Assembly (NCBI GenBank): GCA_023389275.1
Contig: JAEWEN010000114.1
Coordinates: forward strand, 1-58,475
Source of the DNA: Bacillota bacterium
GTDB taxonomy: Bacteria; Bacillota; Clostridia; Clostridiales; Caloramatoraceae
Direction: 5' to 3'
DNA length: 58,475 bases
Below the pieces are notes generated by a model. That model was not told where the DNA came from and did not search any database. It was given only the letters and a program-made list of their open reading frames with translations. Shown here one piece after another: positions 51,622 to 58,475 of this stretch. The position numbers were made by a program, and so were the translations under genes. Numbering within the stretch: the first letter of the stretch is position 1; each line of letters begins with the position of its first letter.

Positions 51622-53877
51622 TTATTTTATAACAACTTCTTTATCCTCTAAATCTAATACAATAGATGAATTAGACTTTATATTACCTTTTAAATACTCT
51701 TCTGCAATTTTATCTTCTATATGTTTTTGTATTGCTCTTCTAAGTGGTCTTGCTCCATATTTTTCATCATATCCTACCTCTAAAATATAATCTTTTAGAC
51801 TATCAGTTATAGATATAGTAATATTTTTTTCCTTAGCATCTTCTATTACTTCTTTAATCATAATATCTACTATTTGCTTAAGTTCATTTTTAGATAAAGA
51901 ATTAAAGATAATAACTTCATCTATTCTATTTAAAAATTCTGGTCTAAAGTGCTCTTTTAAAGCATCTTTTACGCTTTCTTCTAACTTATCAGACTCATTT
52001 TGAGAAAATCCTATTCCACTACTTTTAAAGTTTGTTCCAGCATTTGAAGTCATTATAATAACTGTGTTTTCAAAAGAAACAGTTTTTCCTTGATTATCAG
52101 TTAATCTTCCATCCTCTAATATTTGTAAAAGCATATTAAATACATCTGGATGAGCTTTTTCTATTTCATCTAAAAGTATTACAGAGTATGGTTTTCTTCT
52201 TACCTTTTCTGTTAATTGACCACCTTCATCATATCCTACATATCCTGGAGGAGCTCCTATAAGCTTAGATACAGTATGTTTTTCCATATATTCTGACATA
52301 TCAACTCTAATTAAAGCATCTTCGCTATTAAAAAGTTCAACAGCTATTGTTTTAACAAGCTCTGTTTTTCCAACTCCAGTTGGTCCTACAAATATAAATG
52401 AAGTAGGCTTTTTCTTCTTTTTAAATCCAGATCTATTTCTTCTTATAGCTCTTGATAAAGATTCAATAGCCTTTGTTTGACCAATAACTCTAGTTTTTAT
52501 TCTGTCTTCTAATTGTAATAACTTTTCAGCTTCATCTTCTGTTATTCTTTGTACAGGTATTTTAGTCCAGTCTTCTACTATCTTAGCAATATCCTCTTTA
52601 GTTAGTTTAATATTGCTTATCTCACTTTTAAGAGCTTCTATTTCCTCTTTTAACTTAATTTCTTCCATTTTATGATTTGCAAGTTCTTCATAATCTTGTT
52701 TTTCTCTTGCAATCTCTATAAGATTTTGAGTATTTTTAAGTTTATCATTTATAAGTGCAAGCTTAGTTACTTCCTTAGTTTCAAGATTTACCTTTGATGC
52801 AGCCTCATCAATAACATCAATTGCTTTATCAGGTAAAAATCTATCTCTTATATATCTTTCTGATAAAATAACAGCTTCTTTTATAACTTCATCTGAAATA
52901 TTTACCCTATGAAAATCTTCATAGTACTTTTTAATACCTTTTAGCATTTCTATTGTTTCATCAATTGTAGGTTCTTCTATAATAACAGGTTGAAATCTTC
53001 TTTCTAAAGCTGAATCCTTTTCTATATTTTTTCTATATTCATCTAAAGTTGTTGTTCCTATAACCTGTATTTCTCCACGAGCTAATGCTGGTTTTAATAT
53101 GTTAGCTGCATTCATAGCGCCTCCTTGAACTTCACCAGCTCCCATTATATTGTGAATTTCATCTATAACAACAACAATTTCTCTATTACTATCTTTTACT
53201 TCTTCTATTATAGATTTCATTCTACCTTCAAATTGTCCTCTAAATTGAGTTCCTGCAACAACAGCAGTTAAATCTAAAAGATACACTTGTATATTTCTTA
53301 ACTTTTCTGGAACCTCTCCCCTGCTAACTCTTAAAGCTAATCCTTCAGCAATAGCAGTTTTTCCAACTCCAGGTTCTCCTATTAAAACAGGGTTATTTTT
53401 ACTTCTTCTATTAAGAATTTGAATAACTCTTTGTATTTCTTTTTTTCTTCCTACAACCTCGTCTATTTTTCCTTCGCTAGAAAGTTTAGTTAAGTTTACT
53501 CCATAAGTATCTAAATTTTTAGTTTTCTTATCCTTCTTTTTTTCCTTTTTATCATTTTTCTTTTCAGAGTCTTTAATATCATTTTTAGAATAATCTGTAT
53601 CCTCATTATCTTTAGATGTTCCAAGCAGCGATGAGAAAAAGTTATTGTCAGTAAGTTCATCTAAATTTAAATCTTTAAATATAGTATCCATTTGTTGATT
53701 TATATTATTTAACTCTTCTTCTGAAATGCCACTTTGTTGCATTATTTGATCTATAACAGGTATTCCTGCTGCTTTAGCGCATTCTACGCACATACCTACT
53801 ACTTTACTTTCACCATTTTCAAACTTAGTTGTAAAAATAACAGCTAAATTTTTATTGCAAACTGAACATAGTTTCAA
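51622..53877 (-). CDS. ClpE-like AAA+ unfoldase (Hsp100) with N-terminal zinc finger
   Basis: A 751 aa two-ring Hsp100 ATPase. It starts with a four-cysteine zinc finger (CSVCNKN ... CVECAKA, residues 4-31) instead of the double Clp_N repeat, then a charged linker. D1 has GEPGVGKTAIA and VVVIDEIHNIMG; a UVR-like middle coiled coil follows (IAREKQDYEELANHKMEEI); D2 has GPTGVGKTELVKT. The tail loop has IGFS, the ClpP-docking tripeptide type. This architecture is ClpE. TTG start at 53877, 10 bases after AAGGAG. I looked for a CtsR box upstream and saw none. Confidence 0.9.
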   Translation of the reverse strand: MKLCSVCNKNLAVIFTTKFENGESKVVGMCVECAKAAGIPVIDQIMQQSGISEEELNNINQQMDTIFKDLNLDELTDNNFFSSLLGTSKDNEDTDYSKNDIKDSEKKNDKKEKKKDKKTKNLDTYGVNLTKLSSEGKIDEVVGRKKEIQRVIQILNRRSKNNPVLIGEPGVGKTAIAEGLALRVSRGEVPEKLRNIQVYLLDLTAVVAGTQFRGQFEGRMKSIIEEVKDSNREIVVVIDEIHNIMGAGEVQGGAMNAANILKPALARGEIQVIGTTTLDEYRKNIEKDSALERRFQPVIIEEPTIDETIEMLKGIKKYYEDFHRVNISDEVIKEAVILSERYIRDRFLPDKAIDVIDEAASKVNLETKEVTKLALINDKLKNTQNLIEIAREKQDYEELANHKMEEIKLKEEIEALKSEISNIKLTKEDIAKIVEDWTKIPVQRITEDEAEKLLQLEDRIKTRVIGQTKAIESLSRAIRRNRSGFKKKKKPTSFIFVGPTGVGKTELVKTIAVELFNSEDALIRVDMSEYMEKHTVSKLIGAPPGYVGYDEGGQLTEKVRRKPYSVILLDEIEKAHPDVFNMLLQILEDGRLTDNQGKTVSFENTVIIMTSNAGTNFKSSGIGFSQNESDKLEESVKDALKEHFRPEFLNRIDEVIIFNSLSKNELKQIVDIMIKEVIEDAKEKNITISITDSLKDYILEVGYDEKYGARPLRRAIQKHIEDKIAEEYLKGNIKSNSSIVLDLEDKEVVIK

Positions 53878-54029
53878 AATGTATCAACTCCTTACAGTCA
53901 ATATACTTTATGCTAAAAACATTTTTTAACACTATTTATACAATTATATTTAAAACTTAAATTTAAAATCTAAGTTAAAAAACATTATAACATTAAGATT
54001 TTTTTATTTCCACATTATACTTTAACAAG

Positions 54030-54704
54030 TTAAATATTTTCTATTTGCCAATCTATTTCTTCTTTTCCTACTGACTTTAAAAATAAATTTGTTTTAGAAA
54101 ATGGCTTACTGCCAAAAAAACCTCTACTTGCAGAAAGTGGACTTGGATGAGGGGATTTAATTACTAAATGAGACTTATTTGTTATAAGACTTTCTTTACT
54201 TTGAGCATTTTTCCCCCATAAAATAAAAACTATAGGATCATTTTTATCATTTAATATACTAATTATTTTATCGGTAAAAATTTCCCAACCTATTCCTTTA
54301 TGTGAATTAGGCTTTCCTTCTTCAACAGTTAAAACTGTATTTAATAATAAAATACCTTGTTTTGCCCACTTTTCTAAAAATCCATTATTAGGAATAAAAC
54401 AACCTAAATCACTTTTTAACTCTTTATAAATGTTTTGAAGAGAAGGTGGTGTAGCTATACCCTTTTGTACTGAAAAGCTTAAACCGTGAGCCTGACCTTT
54501 TCCATGATAAGGATCTTGCCCTAATATTACAACTTTAACATCTTTATATGCTGTAAGATGTATAGCATTAAATAAATCATACATATTAGGATATATAGTT
54601 TTATTTTTATATTCTTTAATAAGAAAACTTCTTAATTCTTGATAATATTTCTTATTATATTCATCTTTTAAAAAACTTTCCCAATCATTTTTAAACTCTA
54701 TCAT
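54030..54704 (-). CDS. ung: Uracil-DNA glycosylase (family 1)
   Basis: A 224 aa UDG that removes uracil from DNA. Motifs: VVILGQDPYHGKGQAHGLSF (water-activating Asp and uracil-stacking region), LLLNTVLTVEEGKPNSHKG, and the minor-groove loop HPSPLSASRGFFG. Length is standard. It follows the rlmI-like gene by 12 bp with AGAGG in the gap, so both are in one transcript. Confidence 0.97.
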   Translation of the reverse strand: MIEFKNDWESFLKDEYNKKYYQELRSFLIKEYKNKTIYPNMYDLFNAIHLTAYKDVKVVILGQDPYHGKGQAHGLSFSVQKGIATPPSLQNIYKELKSDLGCFIPNNGFLEKWAKQGILLLNTVLTVEEGKPNSHKGIGWEIFTDKIISILNDKNDPIVFILWGKNAQSKESLITNKSHLVIKSPHPSPLSASRGFFGSKPFSKTNLFLKSVGKEEIDWQIENI

Positions 54705-54716
54705 TTTCTCAACCTC

Positions 54717-55889
54717 TTATAATACATTTATTATAAAAAACTTTAAGTAAAGAGACTCTTCGTAATTCCACATATATGGATGATCTTTAGCTTGGGTTTT
54801 AACCTCTACTTCTCTTATAGTTTTTTTAGCATCTCTAGCAGACTCTAAAAGCATTTCTCTAAATAACTCTTTACTCATATAATGTGAACATGAAGCTGTA
54901 ACTAAAAATCCTCCTGGCTTTACAAGTTTCATTCCCCTAAGGTTTATTTCTTTATATCCTTTATAAGCACTTTTAATTTTCTTTGCTGATTTAGTAAAAG
55001 CAGGTGGATCTAATATTACAACATCAAATTGTTTACCTTCTTCTTGATATTCTCTTAAAATATCAAAAGCATTTCCACAAACAAAATCAATTTTATCTGT
55101 AAGATTATTAAGTTTAGCATTTTCTTTTGCAGTTTCTATAGCATGTTCTGATATATCAACTGCAGTTACATTTTTAGCTCCAAAATATGCTGCATGCATA
55201 GCAAAAGATCCTGTATGACAGAAACAGTCTAAAACACTTGAATCTTTAACAATATCTTTTATAGCAAGTCTATTCTCTCTTTGGTCTAAAAAGTACCCTG
55301 TTTTTTGTCCATTTTCTATATCAACAAGCATTTTTATTCCATTTTCATTTATTATTGTTTTTGGATCAAAGTCTCCATATATTATTCCCTTTTTTTCTTC
55401 TAGTCCTTCAAGAATCCTAACATTGTTATCATTTCTCTCATAGATTCCTAAAGGATTAATTACTTCTTTTAATATATCAACAATCATATCTTTATATTTT
55501 TCTATACCAAAAGTTAATGTTTGAATAGAAAGATAATCATTAAATTTATCAACTATAATACCTGGAATTTCATCTGCTTCACCATAAATAACTCTACAGC
55601 TACTTGTATCAACTAACTTTTTTCTATATTCCCAAGCTCTTTTTATTCTTCTTTCAAAAAAATCTCTATCTATATTTTCCTTTGGATTTCTTGTCATAAT
55701 TCTTACTCTAATAACAGAATTATCATTTATATATCCACGTCCTAAAAACTTCCCCTTAGGGTTTAAAACGTCAACAATATCTCCATTTTCATATGTACCT
55801 TCTATTTTATCTATTTCATTATCATAAACCCATGGGTGACCTTTTTCTACTCTTTTTCTTATGTTTGACTTTAAAATAATACTTGTCAT
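54717..55889 (-). CDS. rlmI: RlmI-like class I SAM-dependent 23S rRNA methyltransferase
   Basis: A 390 aa enzyme with an N-terminal PUA domain (KGHPWVYDNEIDK region), an EEHEAD-type middle domain, and a Rossmann methyltransferase domain with VLDCFCHTGSFAMHAA, AVDISEHAIETAKENAK, VVILDPPAFTKSAKK and TASCSHYMSKE (catalytic Cys). E. coli RlmI makes m5C1962 in 23S rRNA; orthology here is by domain order and length. It is the first gene of rlmI-ung. Confidence 0.88.
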   Translation of the reverse strand: MTSIILKSNIRKRVEKGHPWVYDNEIDKIEGTYENGDIVDVLNPKGKFLGRGYINDNSVIRVRIMTRNPKENIDRDFFERRIKRAWEYRKKLVDTSSCRVIYGEADEIPGIIVDKFNDYLSIQTLTFGIEKYKDMIVDILKEVINPLGIYERNDNNVRILEGLEEKKGIIYGDFDPKTIINENGIKMLVDIENGQKTGYFLDQRENRLAIKDIVKDSSVLDCFCHTGSFAMHAAYFGAKNVTAVDISEHAIETAKENAKLNNLTDKIDFVCGNAFDILREYQEEGKQFDVVILDPPAFTKSAKKIKSAYKGYKEINLRGMKLVKPGGFLVTASCSHYMSKELFREMLLESARDAKKTIREVEVKTQAKDHPYMWNYEESLYLKFFIINVL

Positions 55890-55940
55890 TTGCTTCTCCT
55901 TTTTTTAAATTGTAATATCTAATTATTATAACATAAAAGC

Positions 55941-55969
55941 AGTAGCCTAAGTATAAAACTTAGGCTACT
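55941..55969 (-). terminator. Intrinsic terminator after the SEC-C gene
   Basis: AGTAGCCTAAGT pairs with ACTTAGGCTACT (12 bp, 5-base loop); leftward Ts are interrupted (GCTTTTATG). It starts 3 bp past the SEC-C stop. Confidence 0.8.
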
Positions 55970-55971
55970 TT

Positions 55972-57069
55972 TTAACGTGTTTCACAGCATTTTTTATATT
56001 TTTTTCCACTACCACAGTAACATAAATCATTTCTTCCTGTGAATTTTAAAACTTGATTTTTAGTACTTCCTTTAAATTTCCATAAAGGAGTATTATTAAT
56101 TATGTTTTCAACATACTTTTTAATTATTTCTTCATCTAATTCATCTACATTAATTTCTTCACTTATAAACTCATATATATCTTCTAATGTACATCCATTA
56201 TTTACTTTAAATCCACATTCACTTACTAAGTTTTCTGCATCTAAAGGTAATAGCTTGTACTCATTTGCAAATAGTTCATAAAGAGTATAGTTAGACTCAT
56301 TATAATTAAAAGCATCTTCCATTCCAAATGTGTATATTAACTTAATGTCTATGTTTAAATATTCTAAAGGAGATTTTTTATGGTAGTCTACTAATTCTTT
56401 TGGCTGTTCAACTTTATAATAGTAATATATATTATCTACGTTTTTAATTAACTTACCATTTTTACAGATTATATCTATCATATTAGTAAACTCATCATAA
56501 GACTTTTCTTCTTCTAGAATTTTAACTAACATATTATGTAGAATTTCTTTTTCTAAAGCACCATAAAAATATAAAAGCCCTGAAGCAGCTCTTACCCATT
56601 TTTGAGTATTGCTTATTGAGTTTGATATTTCTTCATCTTCAATAGATGTTTTTATATTATCTAAAATATCACGTGGAATAGATGCAAAAAGTGTATCATT
56701 TATTTTTCCTGAATATACTATTCCCCAATTTCTAAGACTTACAATCATTTCTAATTGATTTCTATCTTCTAAATTAATAATAGTTATACCATTTTTAGGA
56801 AGCATCATTAAAAGCATATAGTATTCTTTTTCCGTAATATTATGTAATATGTTAGGAATATTATCCTTAATAACATTTTCTAACTTTTCAATTAATTGTG
56901 GTTTTGTAAAAGAACTTGCTCCTTTAACCTCTAAAGTTTTTCTAATAGATACTAACTCATCTTTAGTCATATTATTAAGAAAGTCTTTTAACTCAAACTC
57001 TTCTTCTATTGGAGATACTAACTTTGATTTTATTTTATTTAATTCTTTTTCCATTATACCAATTTCCAT
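55972..57069 (-). CDS. SEC-C motif protein with N-terminal helical domain, 365 aa
   Basis: The protein starts MEIGIMEKELNKIKSKL at ATG 57069, five bases after AGGTG. Residues about 1-75 are helical and contain a SAP/Rho-like segment (DELVSIRKTLEVKG ... FTKPQLIEKLENV). The middle has winged-helix-like units (GITIINLEDRNQLEMIVSLR). The end is a SEC-C motif (GRNDLCYCGSGKKYKKCC), nearly identical to that of the 165 aa protein at 43960-44457. No function is established. Monocistronic with its own promoter. Confidence 0.8.
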   Translation of the reverse strand: MEIGIMEKELNKIKSKLVSPIEEEFELKDFLNNMTKDELVSIRKTLEVKGASSFTKPQLIEKLENVIKDNIPNILHNITEKEYYMLLMMLPKNGITIINLEDRNQLEMIVSLRNWGIVYSGKINDTLFASIPRDILDNIKTSIEDEEISNSISNTQKWVRAASGLLYFYGALEKEILHNMLVKILEEEKSYDEFTNMIDIICKNGKLIKNVDNIYYYYKVEQPKELVDYHKKSPLEYLNIDIKLIYTFGMEDAFNYNESNYTLYELFANEYKLLPLDAENLVSECGFKVNNGCTLEDIYEFISEEINVDELDEEIIKKYVENIINNTPLWKFKGSTKNQVLKFTGRNDLCYCGSGKKYKKCCETR

Positions 57070-57160
57070 ATAATCACCTACATCTACAGTATTTTAATCA
57101 ATGTAAAACATTAGAGCTTATTTAAGATTTTAGGCTCTTATTAATGTATTAGACCATAAA

Positions 57161-57189
57161 ATTTTACCTTATATATTGTATACAGTCAA
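57161..57189 (-). promoter_or_regulatory. SigA-type promoter of the 365 aa SEC-C gene
   Basis: TTGACT (57189-57184), a 17-base spacer and TAAAAT (57166-57161), giving a leader of about 85 nt. Confidence 0.7.
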
Positions 57190-57201
57190 GCTATGTAAAC
57201 C

Positions 57202-57900
57202 TTACTGTTTATAATCAATATCTTTAAATAATATTTTAAGTTCATTATTAGACAAATCTCTCCATGAGCCTTTTTTTAGGTTATTAAGTTTTATATTCAT
57301 TATACGTATACGTTTCAGTTTTTTCACTTCATATCCAAAATAAGCAGTCATTTTTCTTATTTGCCTATTTCGACCTTCTGTTAATATGATTTTATACACA
57401 AAAGTAGATATTTTTTCAACAAGACATTTTTTAGTCATTTTTCCTTCTATATCTACCCCATTTGACATTCCATATATAAAATCATCAGTAATAGGCTTAT
57501 TAACTGTTACTATATACTCTTTTTCATGATTATTTTCTGCTCTTAATATTTTATTTACTATGTCACCATCATTTGTTAAAAGTATTAATCCTTCTGAATC
57601 TTTATCAAGTCTTCCTATAGGAAATATACGTTCTTTATGTCCTATAAAGTCAACTATGTTGCCTTTAACATGCAGTTCTGTTGTACAAGTTATTCCTACA
57701 GGCTTATTTAATGCTATGTAAACTTTATTAGAATTTAATTTTAAAGGTTTGTCATTTATAAAAACCTTATCTCCTTCAATAACCTTATCTCCAAGAGTAG
57801 CTATTTTTCCATTTATTTTAACAACACCATTTTCAATTAATTTATCTGCTTCTCTTCTTGAGCAAAATCCAGTGTCACTTATATACTTATTTATTCTCAA
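57202..57900 (-). CDS. rluF: 23S rRNA pseudouridine synthase, RluF-like (RsuA family)
   Basis: 232 aa from TTG 57900, seven bases after GGAGGAG; the frame continues upstream through tRNA-Phe, which cannot be coding. It has an S4 RNA-binding domain (MRINKYISDTGFCSRREADK), the catalytic RLDKDSEGLILLTNDGD motif and the EGRNRQIRKM tail. The stretches ALNKPVGITCTTE and FPIGRLDKDSEG, NHEKEYIVTV and KPITDDFIYGM fit RluF better than RluB or RsuA. RluF modifies U2604 near the peptidyl centre. It lacks the long basic tail of E. coli RluF. Confidence 0.88.
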   Translation of the reverse strand: MRINKYISDTGFCSRREADKLIENGVVKINGKIATLGDKVIEGDKVFINDKPLKLNSNKVYIALNKPVGITCTTELHVKGNIVDFIGHKERIFPIGRLDKDSEGLILLTNDGDIVNKILRAENNHEKEYIVTVNKPITDDFIYGMSNGVDIEGKMTKKCLVEKISTFVYKIILTEGRNRQIRKMTAYFGYEVKKLKRIRIMNIKLNNLKKGSWRDLSNNELKILFKDIDYKQ

Positions 57901-57983
57901 AGATATTCTCCTCCATAATATTATTTTTATAAAAATATAAAAAATATAATTTAATGTTAGGAATATAATTTTTAGTAAAAATA

Positions 57984-58009
57984 AAAACCTAGTAATAATA
58001 CTAGGTTTT
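57984..58009 (-). terminator. Intrinsic terminator after tRNA-Phe
   Basis: AAAACCTAGTA pairs with TACTAGGTTTT (11 bp, 4-base loop), followed by TTTTTATTTTT leftward. It ends the rRNA-tRNA transcript. Confidence 0.9.
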
Positions 58010-58084
58010 GGTGCCTCGAGCCGGAATCGAACCAGCGACACGGGGATTTTCAGTCCCCTGCTCTACCGACTGAGCTATCGAGGC
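58009..58084 (-). tRNA. tRNA-Phe (anticodon GAA)
   Basis: A 76-nt cloverleaf with acceptor GCCTCGA/TCGAGGC, anticodon loop CTGAAAA (GAA), T-arm GGTTCGATTCC and an encoded CCA. Confidence 0.97.
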
Positions 58085-58089
58085 ATAAA

Positions 58090-58166
58090 TGGTGGGCCTT
58101 CAGGGGCTCGAACCCCGGACCTACCGGTTATGAGCCGGTTGCTCTAACCAACTGAGCTAAAGACCC
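58090..58166 (-). tRNA. tRNA-Met (anticodon CAT)
   Basis: A 77-nt cloverleaf with acceptor GGGTCTT/AAGGCCC (G-U pairs included), anticodon loop CTCATAA (CAT), T-arm GGTTCGAGCC and an encoded CCA. The first acceptor base pair and lack of GGG/CCC anticodon stem pairs point to the elongator; tRNA-Ile2 with a modified C34 cannot be excluded from the anticodon alone. Confidence 0.92.
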
Positions 58167-58169
58167 GTA

Positions 58170-58245
58170 TGGTGGAGATAAGCGGGATCGAACCGCTGAC
58201 CCCCTGCGTGCAAGGCAGGTGCTCTCCCAGCTGAGCTATATCCCC
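58170..58245 (-). tRNA. tRNA-Ala (anticodon TGC)
   Basis: A 76-nt cloverleaf with acceptor GGGGATA, anticodon loop CTTGCAC (TGC), T-arm GGTTCGATCC and an encoded CCA. It is the first tRNA after the 23S gene. Confidence 0.97.
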
Positions 58246-58351
58246 ATACTTCAGATTTTGATTCTCTGAAAACTGCACAGCATGCTAGACAAATTAAAAA
58301 CTTGTTTTTATATAAGTCTGTACTCATTAGCCTTAGCTAAGGAGTTTCACT

Positions 58352-58475
58352 TAGATTAAGCCCTCGATCTATTAGTATCAGTCAGCTACATATGTCACCA
58401 TACTTACACCTCTGACCTATCAACCTTGTGTTCTTCAAGGGATCTTACCTTTACAGTGGGAAATCTCATCTTGAG
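58352..58475 (-). rRNA. rrl: 23S rRNA, 3' end (partial)
   Basis: Leftward strand reads the last approx. 124 nt of 23S rRNA, including GGTTGATAGGTCAGAGGTGT, the GGTGACATATGTAGCTGACT segment and the end GATCGAGGGCTTAATC. The exact 3' end is estimated. The rest lies outside the window. The 106 bp between it and tRNA-Ala hold no 5S rRNA, only spacer with a CCTTAGCTAAGG palindrome (58331-58342) and a GCAGTTTTCAGAGAATC sequence typical of rRNA spacers. Confidence 0.93.

Noticed and set aside
57901..58041. 47-codon N-terminal extension of rluF
   Set aside because: The frame runs into tRNA-Phe and its terminator. A TTG with GGAGGAG at 57900 matches the S4-domain start.
58246..58351. 5S rRNA between 23S and tRNA-Ala
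   Set aside because: The 106 bp have no 5S helix I or conserved loops and are shorter than a 5S gene.
1..58475. CRISPR array, insertion sequence or defence cassette
   Set aside because: No regularly spaced direct repeats, transposase motifs or nuclease-toxin pairs were seen on either strand.

Overview
The window is a very AT-rich, Gram-positive, low-GC chromosomal segment from an anaerobic member of the Clostridia. The evidence is a PolC-type replicase, CodY, a reverse rubrerythrin, a formate channel with FdhD and MobA, many TTG starts behind strong AGGAGG sites, and a Firmicutes-type 6S RNA. The overall gene set is most like Peptostreptococcaceae; that family assignment is inference from gene content, not a phylogeny.

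Positions 1-25.8 kb are a nearly unbroken leftward block of core genes. Read in transcription order from the right, it holds: an FAD oxidoreductase; dprA-topA; codY; rpsB-tsf; pyrH-frr plus a tiny coupled ORF; uppS-cdsA-permease-dxr-rseP-ispG-polC; and rimP-nusA-rnpM-L7Ae-infB-rbfA-nrnA-truB. Terminator hairpins separate the sub-operons. The block joins translation (S2, EF-Ts, RRF, IF-2, NusA) with undecaprenyl, phospholipid and isoprenoid precursor synthesis and with the replicative polymerase.

Positions 25.8-48.5 kb are mixed. Rightward genes (yifB, an FtsH-like protease, pncB, degV, pepD) alternate with leftward operons. One leftward operon is mobA-glpX-permease-fthC-M18 peptidase. Another is fdhD with two unknown ORFs, next to an FNT formate channel. 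Others carry cell-wall genes (amidase, NlpC/P60-like protein), a DegT aminotransferase and reverse rubrerythrin. A 6S RNA gene lies at about 32.65-32.83 kb and converges on a 36-codon membrane peptide. Convergent gene pairs here share hairpins that overlap their stop codons.

Positions 48.6-58.5 kb hold a tRNA-Gln/tRNA-Lys pair behind a perfect consensus promoter, folD, a lone HD domain protein, a Nfo-like enzyme, a ClpE-like ATPase, rlmI-ung, a SEC-C protein and rluF. They end with tRNA-Ala, tRNA-Met and tRNA-Phe directly downstream of the 3' end of a 23S rRNA, with no 5S gene between.

I found no CRISPR array, insertion sequence, prophage or clear defence cassette. The most interesting items are small: an ORF whose real N-terminus can only be reached through a non-AUG start or a shift in an A8 tract; operator-like palindromes at the mobA/peptide, degT, rubrerythrin and formate-channel promoters; small coupled or orphan ORFs; and a single-membrane-segment FtsH variant.
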